Shown: one piece after another, positions 53,910 through 61,519 of the stretch | Numbering within the stretch: the first letter of the stretch is position 1 | Layout: every line of letters starts with the position of its first letter | NCBI RefSeq assembly: GCF_001297065.1 | Contig: NZ_LHOX01000009.1 | Coordinates: 1-64,000, forward strand | Direction of reading: 5' to 3' | DNA length: 64,000 nt | Source: Enterococcus sp. RIT-PI-f | Lineage (GTDB): Bacteria; Bacillota; Bacilli; Lactobacillales; Enterococcaceae | Translations under genes and position numbers: made by a program | The notes under the pieces: model-generated | What the model was told of the DNA's origin: nothing | The model's database searches: none | The model's input: only the letters and a program-made list of their open reading frames with translations

Positions 53910-54809
53910 GTGAGCAGACTAATCTTTAAGACGACTGATTTGACAAAAAAATATAAGGAATCTACAGCTTTGGATCATATCAATATGTCAGTTTATGAAG
54001 GAGATATTTATGGAGTTATTGGTAAAAATGGATCAGGTAAAACTACATTAATGCGAATCATGACTGGGTTGACTTTCCCCACATCGGGTGAATATGACTT
54101 TTCCAAAAAAGATATAAAGGTTGGTGCAGTTATAGAATCTCCAGCTGTTTATCCAGAATTAAGTGCTTTTGAAAATTTATCCTATGCTGCGATTCAAAAA
54201 AATGTCACTGGAAAAACTGTTGTCGCACAGACTCTTGAATTTGTCGGGTTGGAAAAAACGTATAAGAAAAAAGTTCGTGATTTTTCTTTAGGGATGCGTC
54301 AAAGATTAAGCATAGGATTGGCAATCATAAACGATCCAGATGTATTGATTTTAGATGAACCGATAAATGGTTTAGATCCAGCTGGAATCATTGAAATGCG
54401 AAAGATGATCCATCGAATCAATCAAGAATTGAAAACGACCGTTATTATTTCTAGCCATATCCTCTCAGAACTATCAATGGTAGCAACTAGATACGGTATT
54501 ATTCAGGATGGAAAATTAATCAAAGAGTTTTCCAATAGCGAATTAGAAGAGCAGCTAACATGTACTTATATTTTAGCTGTTTCAGATAAGGAAGCGACAC
54601 TAAAGCTGATTGAAGAAGAATGTATCGACATATTAAGTCTAGAAAATAACAAAATTACTTTTCGTACAGATAATGAGACATTGCTTACTTTTTGCGAGAT
54701 GCTATCTGATCGGAAAATTAGTATCTATCAACTACAGCATGTGAGAAAAGAGTTGGAGGATATATTTTTAGAAATAGTTGGAGGAGATCACCATGTCTCA
54801 GTTAATTAA
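53910..54809 (+). CDS. ABC transporter ATP-binding protein, BcrA/LanF type
   Basis: The 299-aa ATPase has Walker A GKNGSGKTT (about 38-46), Q-loop region GAVIESPAVYPELSAFENL, the signature FSLGMRQRLSIG, Walker B VLILDEPINGLDPAG and H-loop ISSHILSE, then a C-terminal regulatory extension. The IxESPxxYP and PINGLDPxG forms are typical of the BcrA/LanF group that exports bacitracin or lantibiotics for self-protection. The GTG start has AAGGAG 10 nt upstream. It overlaps the permease gene by 17 nt. Confidence 0.88.
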   Translation: MSRLIFKTTDLTKKYKESTALDHINMSVYEGDIYGVIGKNGSGKTTLMRIMTGLTFPTSGEYDFSKKDIKVGAVIESPAVYPELSAFENLSYAAIQKNVTGKTVVAQTLEFVGLEKTYKKKVRDFSLGMRQRLSIGLAIINDPDVLILDEPINGLDPAGIIEMRKMIHRINQELKTTVIISSHILSELSMVATRYGIIQDGKLIKEFSNSELEEQLTCTYILAVSDKEATLKLIEEECIDILSLENNKITFRTDNETLLTFCEMLSDRKISIYQLQHVRKELEDIFLEIVGGDHHVSVN

Positions 54810-55515
54810 GGCAGATATGTACCGATTATCAAAATCAAAGATAATATATGTGGTAGTACTCCTTGAAATGTTTGCAGTTCTACTCGCTGTCCAGATATTG
54901 TCAACAGAAAATAGACTGTCATTACTTCATAATTTATTGATTAATGGAACAATCTTTTTGCCTATGCTGTTTATCCCCATTTATGTGTTGATATGGCAGA
55001 ATGACTTTGTAAATAGAACGATAAATTCTGTACTTATCTCCGGACTTTCAAGACAAAGATATTATGTAAGCAAAGTCGCCATTACATTTATTATGGGTAT
55101 TCTATTTGTTATGATATATAGTTGTTTTTCATTCGTATATACTTTGATTCTTCAAGGAAACGTTGATTTTCCCGGTTTTGTAAGAATTGTAGGCGTTCAA
55201 ACTGTACTATATCTTGTTGTTTTAGTCATAGGGCTATTTTTCTTCAGCCTAGAGAATTCAGCAGCCTTATCGACAGCATCCTATGTCTTGTTTGTGCTTT
55301 TAGGCGAAGATATTGCAAATATATTCTTAGGTCATTTCGGCATAAACACACAAAGGTTATCACAATATTATTTATTTAAAAACCTTGCACTAGTAGCTCA
55401 AGTGGACGCGATAAGTCAAACGCAGTTGGTAAAAATGTTGGTAAGTGGATTTGTGGTTCTATGTTTCATAGGTATTGGAACGATAATAATGGTTCAGAAG
55501 AAAGAATTAAAGTAA
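54793..55515 (+). CDS. ABC transporter permease, LanE/Bcr-like
   Basis: The 240-aa membrane protein has about six TM segments and no further domain, the standard size for LanE/LanG or BcrB-like permeases. It starts MSQLIKADMYRLSKSKIIYV, and the central NDFVNRTINSVLISGLSRQRYY matches the loop common in this group. ATG 54793 has GGAGG 8 nt upstream; the frame opens at 54778. Only one permease is present, so it would function as a homodimer. Confidence 0.82.
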   Translation: MSQLIKADMYRLSKSKIIYVVVLLEMFAVLLAVQILSTENRLSLLHNLLINGTIFLPMLFIPIYVLIWQNDFVNRTINSVLISGLSRQRYYVSKVAITFIMGILFVMIYSCFSFVYTLILQGNVDFPGFVRIVGVQTVLYLVVLVIGLFFFSLENSAALSTASYVLFVLLGEDIANIFLGHFGINTQRLSQYYLFKNLALVAQVDAISQTQLVKMLVSGFVVLCFIGIGTIIMVQKKELK

Positions 55516-55532
55516 TGAGTAGAGGTATAAGG

Positions 55533-56087
55533 ATGAAAAAGAAACTATTAATCATTTTATGCTGTATGACCGCGATGGGTTTGCTGGTTTTTAGCTATGT
55601 AAATGAAGATGAAGCCTATGTAAATAAAAATTGGGAACTAACGTCTGACCAAATGAAGAATATAACAATAAAAGGAATTAGTCAGGATGTAGATATTTAT
55701 TTGCAAAAAGGAGAAACGAATCAACTTTTATTAGAAGGGCTTATGCCCGTTTCATTTGCAGAAAAATTAGCTGACTTTCATCCAGGTAATGAAGAAATGG
55801 TTCTTGATTTTGCTACATCAATGGGAATAAGTGTAGCAAAAATAAGTGGTGACAAGTTAAAAATGATTGTCCGTACAACGGATGAGACAAATGTAGAAAA
55901 ACTATTAGTTCAGATTAACAAAGGTAATGTGTATATAGAGCAAGATAAAGTATTTGCCAATTCATATGAACTAAAAACCAATCAAGGAGTAGTCAGCCAG
56001 CCAGATCAGAAAAGTGTTACACAAGGATCAATAAAAGTTGAATTGGGTTTTGGAGATATAACTGTGAATGTTTTTGAGGAGGAATGA
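55533..56087 (+). CDS. Membrane-anchored DUF4097-like protein
   Basis: The 184-aa protein has an N-terminal anchor (about residues 4-22) followed by an extracytoplasmic beta-rich part. Its alternating strands such as NITIKGISQDVDIYLQKGE and the final GSIKVELGFGDITVNVFEEE resemble the DUF4097/DUF4098 beta-solenoid proteins often found with LanFE-type transporters. The family call is from pattern only. ATG 55533 has AGAGG 7 nt upstream; the frame opens earlier at 55461. It ends the cassette operon. Confidence 0.6.
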   Translation: MKKKLLIILCCMTAMGLLVFSYVNEDEAYVNKNWELTSDQMKNITIKGISQDVDIYLQKGETNQLLLEGLMPVSFAEKLADFHPGNEEMVLDFATSMGISVAKISGDKLKMIVRTTDETNVEKLLVQINKGNVYIEQDKVFANSYELKTNQGVVSQPDQKSVTQGSIKVELGFGDITVNVFEEE

Positions 56088-56182
56088 TTGATGTATGCAC
56101 ACACAATGCAAAATAGTCTATGATTAATTGTGCGAATTTTCTTTGATCTTTAAAAACACAATACATTTATATCCATATTTTT

Positions 56183-56219
56183 AAACACTTCGTGGTTTCG
56201 ATTCTAGGAAGTGTTTTTT
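56183..56219 (+). terminator. Terminator of the cassette transporter operon
   Basis: The 9-bp stem AAACACTTC / GAAGTGTTT is followed by TTT. It lies in the 330-nt gap (56088-56417) between the transporter operon and the histidine kinase gene. That gap otherwise holds only the kinase promoter and a 10-codon ORF at 56091, which I do not regard as a gene. Confidence 0.8.
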
Positions 56220-56373
56220 CAGTTTAAAGTTTGATACAGATGTTTTTATAGTTAATTTGCTGAAAACCATCAATTGAAAATAAAACTTTAGGTGAAATAA
56301 TGTGATTATTAATCGAAAAACATAATTTTTTTGATTTATTTTAGTTAATATGCGAATTTGATAAATTGTTTAA

Positions 56374-56382
56374 TGATATAAT
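56374..56382 (+). promoter_or_regulatory. Extended -10 promoter for the two-component genes
   Basis: TGATATAAT fits the extended -10 and lies 35 nt before the kinase start. AGTTAAT (56343) and TGTTTAA (56367) repeat a GTTWAA core 24 bp apart just upstream, similar to the repeat at 52.8 kb. Confidence 0.5.
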
Positions 56383-56417
56383 AAGTGTAACTCTAAAAGA
56401 AAGAGAGATCCATAAAT

Positions 56418-57722
56418 ATGTGGCATCTTTATACATTTTATCAGTCATTTTTATTATTTCTGGTTAGTTATTTTCTAGATAACGGTACTGTTAAAACGAT
56501 ACATTCGAAGCAAATAATTCCGGCTGTTATATTGTGTGTGTGTTCAGCAATATCTGGAATATTTATTGGGATATATGGTGCCTTATTTATGCTCATTAGT
56601 GTATACATGTTAAATTTTCAACGCAACAATAACTGGGTTCGATCTCTTGGAATTGTTTCAAATGCGTCTATTTTATTAGTTATTTCTGATCATTTAACAT
56701 CTGTATTAGTATTTTTTATGGGGAATGAAGGTTATATGGAAACTTCATTTTCTAATCAAACTTTTTACGGTATTTATTTTGGTGTGGTTACGATGATTTT
56801 AACATTTGTTGTTTCATATATTTTAAAATATTTTAGGATAAGCAAGCAAATAGATTTAAGAAATAACAATATATTCATATTTATAAATTTTTTCATTCTT
56901 ATTACGTACTATTGCAATATTTTTCTTGGTTCTTATCTAGGTAATACATCAGACTTGATTCGGTTAAACTTCTTTTTCTTTTTATTATATTTATGCTTAT
57001 CTATCATAGCTTTCAGTTTCTACTATCGAACGATGAAAGAAAAATATAACTTGATCAAAAAAGAGTCGGATTATAAAGTACTAATGGAATATACGGAGTC
57101 AATTGAAAACCAATATAAAGAAGTTAGAAAGTTTCGGCATGATTTTCAGAATATTTTAAATTCTCTGGATGATTACATTATGTCCGATGATTTTTCGGGC
57201 TTAAAAGATTATTACTTAAATGAGATCAAACCAACGTCTGAAGGGATTTCAGATATGAACTTTAAATTAACGGAGCTGCAAAATATTAAACAAAGAGAAA
57301 TCAAAAGTGTCTTAGCGTTAAAACTAGTAACTGCTCAAATGTCTGGTATAGAGATAGATTTAGAAATCAAAGAAGTGATTGAAGATTTTCCGCTAGATTC
57401 CATAATTTTAGTCAGATCCTTAGGAATATTATTAGATAACGCGATTGAAGCACTAGAAGAATTAAGAATTGGCAAGTTAGCTATTGCTATCTTTAAAAAT
57501 AAAAAAGAAACACAAATCATTATTCAAAATGATTGTGCAGTTCACATGCCATCTATTCAATTACTTAAAAAAGAAGGATTTTCTACCAAAGGAGAAAATA
57601 GAGGTCTTGGTCTTAGCAATATAAAAGAGATGTTAGCTAATTATAAAAATGTAGTGCTAAAAACCACTATCAAAGATCAATTGTTTACCCAACAATTCAT
57701 TATTACTAGGAGGGACATATGA
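56418..57722 (+). CDS. AgrC/BlpH-type sensor histidine kinase (GHKL)
   Basis: The 434-aa kinase has six or seven N-terminal TM segments (about residues 5-205) with no large extracellular domain, the layout of peptide-pheromone sensors of the HPK10 class. It then has a coiled linker, the phospho-His in RKFRHDFQNIL (about 240), N-box LGILLDNAIEALEE and G-box NRGLGLSNIKEML. The start has AAAGAGAG upstream. Its stop overlaps the response regulator start. No AgrB or AgrD homologue or double-glycine pheromone gene is visible nearby. Confidence 0.9.
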   Translation: MWHLYTFYQSFLLFLVSYFLDNGTVKTIHSKQIIPAVILCVCSAISGIFIGIYGALFMLISVYMLNFQRNNNWVRSLGIVSNASILLVISDHLTSVLVFFMGNEGYMETSFSNQTFYGIYFGVVTMILTFVVSYILKYFRISKQIDLRNNNIFIFINFFILITYYCNIFLGSYLGNTSDLIRLNFFFFLLYLCLSIIAFSFYYRTMKEKYNLIKKESDYKVLMEYTESIENQYKEVRKFRHDFQNILNSLDDYIMSDDFSGLKDYYLNEIKPTSEGISDMNFKLTELQNIKQREIKSVLALKLVTAQMSGIEIDLEIKEVIEDFPLDSIILVRSLGILLDNAIEALEELRIGKLAIAIFKNKKETQIIIQNDCAVHMPSIQLLKKEGFSTKGENRGLGLSNIKEMLANYKNVVLKTTIKDQLFTQQFIITRRDI

Positions 57723-58471
57723 TGCTATCAGTCTATATATGTGAGGACAATAGAAAGCAACGAGAAAAAATAGAACAAATTGTCAAAAAATTTATTATGA
57801 TCGAAGCTTTAGATATGAAACTAACACTGTCTTCTGATGACCCGAAAGAAATTCTAGATTATGTCCAGCAACATCCTGAAAATGTGGGTTTATACTTCTT
57901 GGATATTGATTTAGGTCATGAAATGAATGGGATGATGCTAGCCTCTGAGCTTAGAGAGTTAGATGATTTAGGGAAAATCGTATTTGTCACCACACATACG
58001 GAAATGTCATTTTTGACTTTCACCTATAAAATAGAAGCAATGGATTTCATTATGAAAGATCAAAATGATCAGTTGCAAGAAAAAGTCCAAAGCTGTATCA
58101 AGACGGCCTACCAAAGATATGTCAATGATCGCAGTGGTAAGAAAAAGCTGTTTCAAGTGAAAATAGGCGACACACAACAAAGTTTATCAATAGATGAAAT
58201 TATCGCGTTTGAAGCTTCAACATCAGCACATCGAATCATTGTATATACAGAAAATAGCGAAATAGAATTTTATGATACAATGAAGAATGTAGAAAAAAAG
58301 TTGCCTAATTTTTATAGGAGTCATAAGTCTTATTTGATTAATATAAATCATGTCTCTTGTCTTAAAAAACATGAACGAGTAGTGGAGATGTCAAATGGAA
58401 TGGAATGCTTTGTATCAGTTAGGGCCTTGTCTAAGCTTGTTAATATTTTGTATGAAAGACATATGACATAA
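57722..58471 (+). CDS. AgrA/ComE-type response regulator (REC-LytTR)
   Basis: The 249-aa regulator has a receiver domain (about 1-125) with acidic pocket YICEDN, phospho-acceptor Asp in LYFLDIDLGHEMNG and the conserved Lys-type loop VFVTTHTEMS. The LytTR DNA-binding domain follows (about 140-245, with IIAFEASTSAHRIIVYT and YRSHKSYLININHV). AGGAGGG lies 7 nt before ATG 57722; ATG 57719 is closer. It is coupled to the kinase gene. Such regulators bind pairs of short direct repeats upstream of target promoters. Confidence 0.92.
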   Translation: MLSVYICEDNRKQREKIEQIVKKFIMIEALDMKLTLSSDDPKEILDYVQQHPENVGLYFLDIDLGHEMNGMMLASELRELDDLGKIVFVTTHTEMSFLTFTYKIEAMDFIMKDQNDQLQEKVQSCIKTAYQRYVNDRSGKKKLFQVKIGDTQQSLSIDEIIAFEASTSAHRIIVYTENSEIEFYDTMKNVEKKLPNFYRSHKSYLININHVSCLKKHERVVEMSNGMECFVSVRALSKLVNILYERHMT

Positions 58472-58677
58472 TCATTAGCCAAAATGAAGTATTAAAACAA
58501 AATCAAGTGACGGTTTACTTAACTTTAAGAACATATTTCCATGAATATTAAATACTCAAAATGATACATAACTAACCAATAGTCATTACAGATGTTTCCA
58601 CGTCTACTTTTGGAAAACTATAATTGATTCAGAAGTTCGGATGACATATCTTTAATAATCACCAAAGTAATACGTTA
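58472..58677. other. Intergenic sequence at the right end of the cassette
   Basis: This AT-rich stretch of 206 nt after the response regulator holds no supportable gene. CTTTAAT (58650) and CGTTAAC (58673) form another 23-bp spaced GTTAA-like pair. The gap to the next gene (58472-58888) is 417 nt and also holds the second direct repeat with its terminator. Confidence 0.5.
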
Positions 58678-58734
58678 ACTAAATAAGCTTCTATCAATAC
58701 ATGAACAGCATCCTGAGGGATGCTGTTTTTTTGT
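58678..58734 (+). repeat. Direct repeat copy 2
   Basis: This is a 57-bp near-copy (two mismatches) of the pplA 3' end and terminator at 52705-52761, including the ACT-codon, TAA stop and hairpin, but with no reading frame leading into it. It marks the right boundary of the cassette. Confidence 0.93.
58705..58732 (+). terminator. Duplicated pplA-type terminator
   Basis: The stem ACAGCATCC / GGATGCTGT followed by seven T is identical to the pplA terminator. It would end transcription leaving the response regulator gene. Confidence 0.85.
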
Positions 58735-58888
58735 CCATCAAAAAGTATATACCTAGCTGTTTTTTTCACGAGATTCATCGTGGTGTGAAAAATGTGAGTA
58801 TCTATTCTGGTACTGTCCATTATATAGTGAAGTCAAAAGCCTCAGTATAAGTCTAATTAGACATACCAACAAATGAAAGGATGTTTTT

Positions 58889-59158
58889 TTGAAAATAGAT
58901 AAAATCGATTTTTCTGCTTTTGTGTATAAAATGAGTTGCTTGGAGTATTCCTACTACTTGATAAAAAATGGGCAATCAAATATCACCTTAACAAGCAAAG
59001 AAAAAGAAGAGGTAGAAAGTATTATTTATAACCAATTACATAGAGCTTTACTGTCTTCACGACGCACCTATTTGTTCTCCTCTAAAGTCAAACTATCCAA
59101 AAAAGAAAAAGCCATTTATAAATTATTAAAGAAATATGCGCATATCGTTGAGACGTAA
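58889..59158 (+). CDS. Small helical protein of unknown function before fmnB
   Basis: I do not recognise this 89-aa protein. It looks all-helical and basic toward the C-terminus (KVKLSKKEKAIYKLLKKYAH). Its size and character are compatible with small bacteriocin immunity proteins, but no specific motif supports that. The TTG start has GAAAGG about 9 nt upstream. It is AT-rich like the cassette but lies outside the repeat-bounded segment, 155 nt beyond copy 2. Confidence 0.6.
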   Translation: MKIDKIDFSAFVYKMSCLEYSYYLIKNGQSNITLTSKEKEEVESIIYNQLHRALLSSRRTYLFSSKVKLSKKEKAIYKLLKKYAHIVET

Positions 59159-59254
59159 GACAATGGAAATGTTAAAGCGCGCATCAATTGATTGATAGTG
59201 AAACGATCGATAAGCTCTCTTTTATTCAGGCAGTATTCGTGTATGTTTGAACGA

Positions 59255-59275
59255 GGTGGCTCATAGTGAACCACC
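59255..59275 (+). promoter_or_regulatory. Hairpin in the fmnB upstream region
   Basis: GGTGGCTCA-TAG-TGAACCACC is a 9-bp inverted repeat with one G-T pair and no T-run. It is a candidate operator or RNA element in the 257-nt gap before fmnB. Confidence 0.35.
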
Positions 59276-59415
59276 CACGAAGTGAAATCCGCATGCTATT
59301 TTCTCCGACCATTAAAGAATCCTAAAACCAGCACCGAATCATGGAAAAACCCTTTTCATCGATGCAAAAAAAGGCTATTATATGATGGTTGAAATCAATA
59401 GAAAAGAGGAAAATC

Positions 59416-60492
59416 ATGAAAAAGAAATTACCGTTTTTTCTGATGATTGTTTTATGTGTCACAATGTTGGCAGCATGCGGCAGTGAAAAGGAAACAACCA
59501 CACTTAGAGACGATCCTTATTATCAAGAAGAATTTTTGTTAGGCACTTATACCCGTATTCGTATTTATGATGAAGGCAAGGAATCTGCGATGGAACCAGC
59601 TTTTGCCCGCATCAAGGAGTTGGGGGACAAGATCACGATCAATCAATCGGGTTCTGAGATCGATGAGATCAATTCTCAGGCTGGGATCAAACCGGTCAAA
59701 GTGTCCGATGATATCTACTACTTGTTAAAGGACGCTTATGCGTATAGTGAAAAGTCGGATGGCGGATTCAATATGGCGATCGGTGCAATCACACAATTGT
59801 GGCGCATTGGATTTGACGATGCCCGCAAACCAGAACAGTCAGAGATCGATGAAGCGTTGAAACATATCGATTACAATAAAGTTGAATTCAATGACGATGA
59901 CCAAACGGTTTATTTGCCGGACAAAGACATGATCATTGATTTGGGTGCGATCGCCAAAGGATACATCACAGACGAAGTGGTCAAAGTGTTGAAAGACAAT
60001 GGGGTCACTTCAGCAATCGTTGATTTAGGCGGAAATGTTTATGTGCTTGGTCATAGCAATCGCGGGGAAGATGAACCGTGGAATGTCGGCATTCAAGATC
60101 CAAATAAATCTCGTGGCTCGATCATTGGCAGTATCAAAGAAACCAACAAAACAGTCGTCACATCAGGTATTTATGAACGCTACTTGAAAGTCGGCAATCA
60201 GACGTACCATCATATTTTTGATTCAGAAACTGGCTATCCTTATGACAATGATGTAGCGAGTGTGACTGTCATTACCGACAAATCTATCGATGGCGATGGG
60301 TTAACGACTGTGGCCTTTGATAAAGGGGTCAAGGAAGGGCTTGCGTACATCGAAGAACATACAGAAGATGGTACGGATGCGATTTTCATCACCAAAGAAG
60401 ACATTGTCTATGTGACAGATGGCATCAAAGATACCTTTGAATTGTCGGATGAATCTGGGTATACGATGGGAGATCGTTCAGATCTAGAGTAG
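59416..60492 (+). CDS. fmnB: FmnB: ApbE-family FAD:protein FMN transferase (lipoprotein)
   Basis: The enzyme attaches FMN to a Ser/Thr of FMN_bind proteins from FAD, outside the membrane. The 358-aa protein has a lipobox MLAAC (about residue 20), then the ApbE fold with LGTYTRIRIYD, YSEKSDGGFNMAIGAITQLWRIG, LGAIAKGYITDEVV, VDLGGNVYVLG and the metal-binding SIDGDGLTTVAF. ATG 59416 has AAAGAGGA upstream; the frame opens at 59389. Its substrate is probably PplA. It is followed 10 nt later by dmkA. Confidence 0.94.
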   Translation: MKKKLPFFLMIVLCVTMLAACGSEKETTTLRDDPYYQEEFLLGTYTRIRIYDEGKESAMEPAFARIKELGDKITINQSGSEIDEINSQAGIKPVKVSDDIYYLLKDAYAYSEKSDGGFNMAIGAITQLWRIGFDDARKPEQSEIDEALKHIDYNKVEFNDDDQTVYLPDKDMIIDLGAIAKGYITDEVVKVLKDNGVTSAIVDLGGNVYVLGHSNRGEDEPWNVGIQDPNKSRGSIIGSIKETNKTVVTSGIYERYLKVGNQTYHHIFDSETGYPYDNDVASVTVITDKSIDGDGLTTVAFDKGVKEGLAYIEEHTEDGTDAIFITKEDIVYVTDGIKDTFELSDESGYTMGDRSDLE

Positions 60493-60502
60493 GAGGAGTC
60501 AA

Positions 60503-61456
60503 ATGTCCCTTGCGGTATTTTTAGAAGTTGTGGAGCTGCGGACCAAAGTAGCAAGTGTGTTTCCCTTTGTGATGGGGGTACTGTTCTCTTTGGTGTATTT
60601 TCATGAAATACATCCGATAAATACAGTCATCTTTTTTATCGGTATGCTGGTTTTTGATTTGACCACCACATCGATCAATAACTATATGGACTTTAGAAAA
60701 GCCAAATCAGAGCAATACAAGTTTGAACACAATGTGATTGGACGAGAAAAAGTACCGGAAGCATTGGTGCGCAACATGATTTTTGGGATGTTGGCATTGA
60801 CCTTTGTGATTGGCTTGTATTTGACCTATGCGACAGGTTGGCTGCTGCTGGTGATGGGGGCTGTGGTTTGTTTCATTGGGGTCTTTTATACCTTTGGGCC
60901 AATCCCGCTGTCTCGGATGCCGTTAGGTGAAGTCTTTAGTGGATTTACGATGGGCTTGGGGATTTTTGCGATCACAATCTATATCAATACTGTGAATCAA
61001 AAAGTCTTTTATCTAGCCCTTGATTTTGCGAGTGGGACATTTGGTCTGATTGGCAATCTTTGGGCGGTTTGCGCCATCGTGTTGGCTTCCTTACCGTTGG
61101 TGTTTACGATCGCCAATATTATGTTGGCCAATAATTTACGGGATTTAGAAGCGGATATCGAGAACCATCGGTATACGTTGGTCTATTATATTGGCCGTCA
61201 ACATGGGATCCAATTGTTTCAAGGCATGATGCTGGCGTCATATGCCGCCTTGCTGCTAGGTTTCTTGTTTGGGATTTTTCAATGGCCGATTTTACTGGTC
61301 TTCTTGTCCTTGCCTAAAATTCGCCAAAATTTGAAGGCACATCAAGCCAGTCTGCCTCATCCGAAGAGCTTTGGTTATTCGATCAAGAACATGATTTTAT
61401 TCAATAGTTGTTATGCTGGTGGTTTGCTGCTGTGCTTATTATGGCAACTGATTTGA
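60503..61456 (+). CDS. dmkA: DmkA: UbiA-family 1,4-dihydroxy-2-naphthoate polyprenyltransferase
   Basis: The 317-aa membrane enzyme joins a polyprenyl chain to the naphthoquinone head group to make demethylmenaquinone. It has about eight to nine TM segments and both Asp-rich prenyl-diphosphate motifs: NNYMDFRKAKSEQ (about 53-65) and NNLRDLEADIENHR (about 211-224). It is the MenA-like DmkA of EET loci, making the quinone used by Ndh2. AGGAGGAG lies before the ATG, and it is co-transcribed with fmnB. Confidence 0.92.
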   Translation: MSLAVFLEVVELRTKVASVFPFVMGVLFSLVYFHEIHPINTVIFFIGMLVFDLTTTSINNYMDFRKAKSEQYKFEHNVIGREKVPEALVRNMIFGMLALTFVIGLYLTYATGWLLLVMGAVVCFIGVFYTFGPIPLSRMPLGEVFSGFTMGLGIFAITIYINTVNQKVFYLALDFASGTFGLIGNLWAVCAIVLASLPLVFTIANIMLANNLRDLEADIENHRYTLVYYIGRQHGIQLFQGMMLASYAALLLGFLFGIFQWPILLVFLSLPKIRQNLKAHQASLPHPKSFGYSIKNMILFNSCYAGGLLLCLLWQLI

Positions 61457-61462
61457 ATCGAC

Positions 61463-61517
61463 AAAAAACGTCTGCGATGCATCAGCCAAATGGTTGATCT
61501 TTCGCAGACGTTTTTGC
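61463..61517. terminator. Bidirectional terminator
   Basis: The stem AAAAAACGTCTGCGA / TCGCAGACGTTTTT encloses about 25 nt and lies between dmkA and the convergent birA. Confidence 0.85.
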
Positions 61518-61519
61518 GT

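Noticed and set aside
56091-56123. 10-codon ORF (MYAHTMQNSL) after the DUF4097-like gene, a possible pheromone
   Set aside because: The apparent ribosome site is formed by the GAGGAGGAA Glu codons of the preceding gene. The peptide has no leader, cysteine or processing motif and is too short to support.
52705-58734. Insertion sequence or prophage
   Set aside because: No transposase, integrase, terminal inverted repeats or phage structural genes were found in the cassette, only the long direct repeats.
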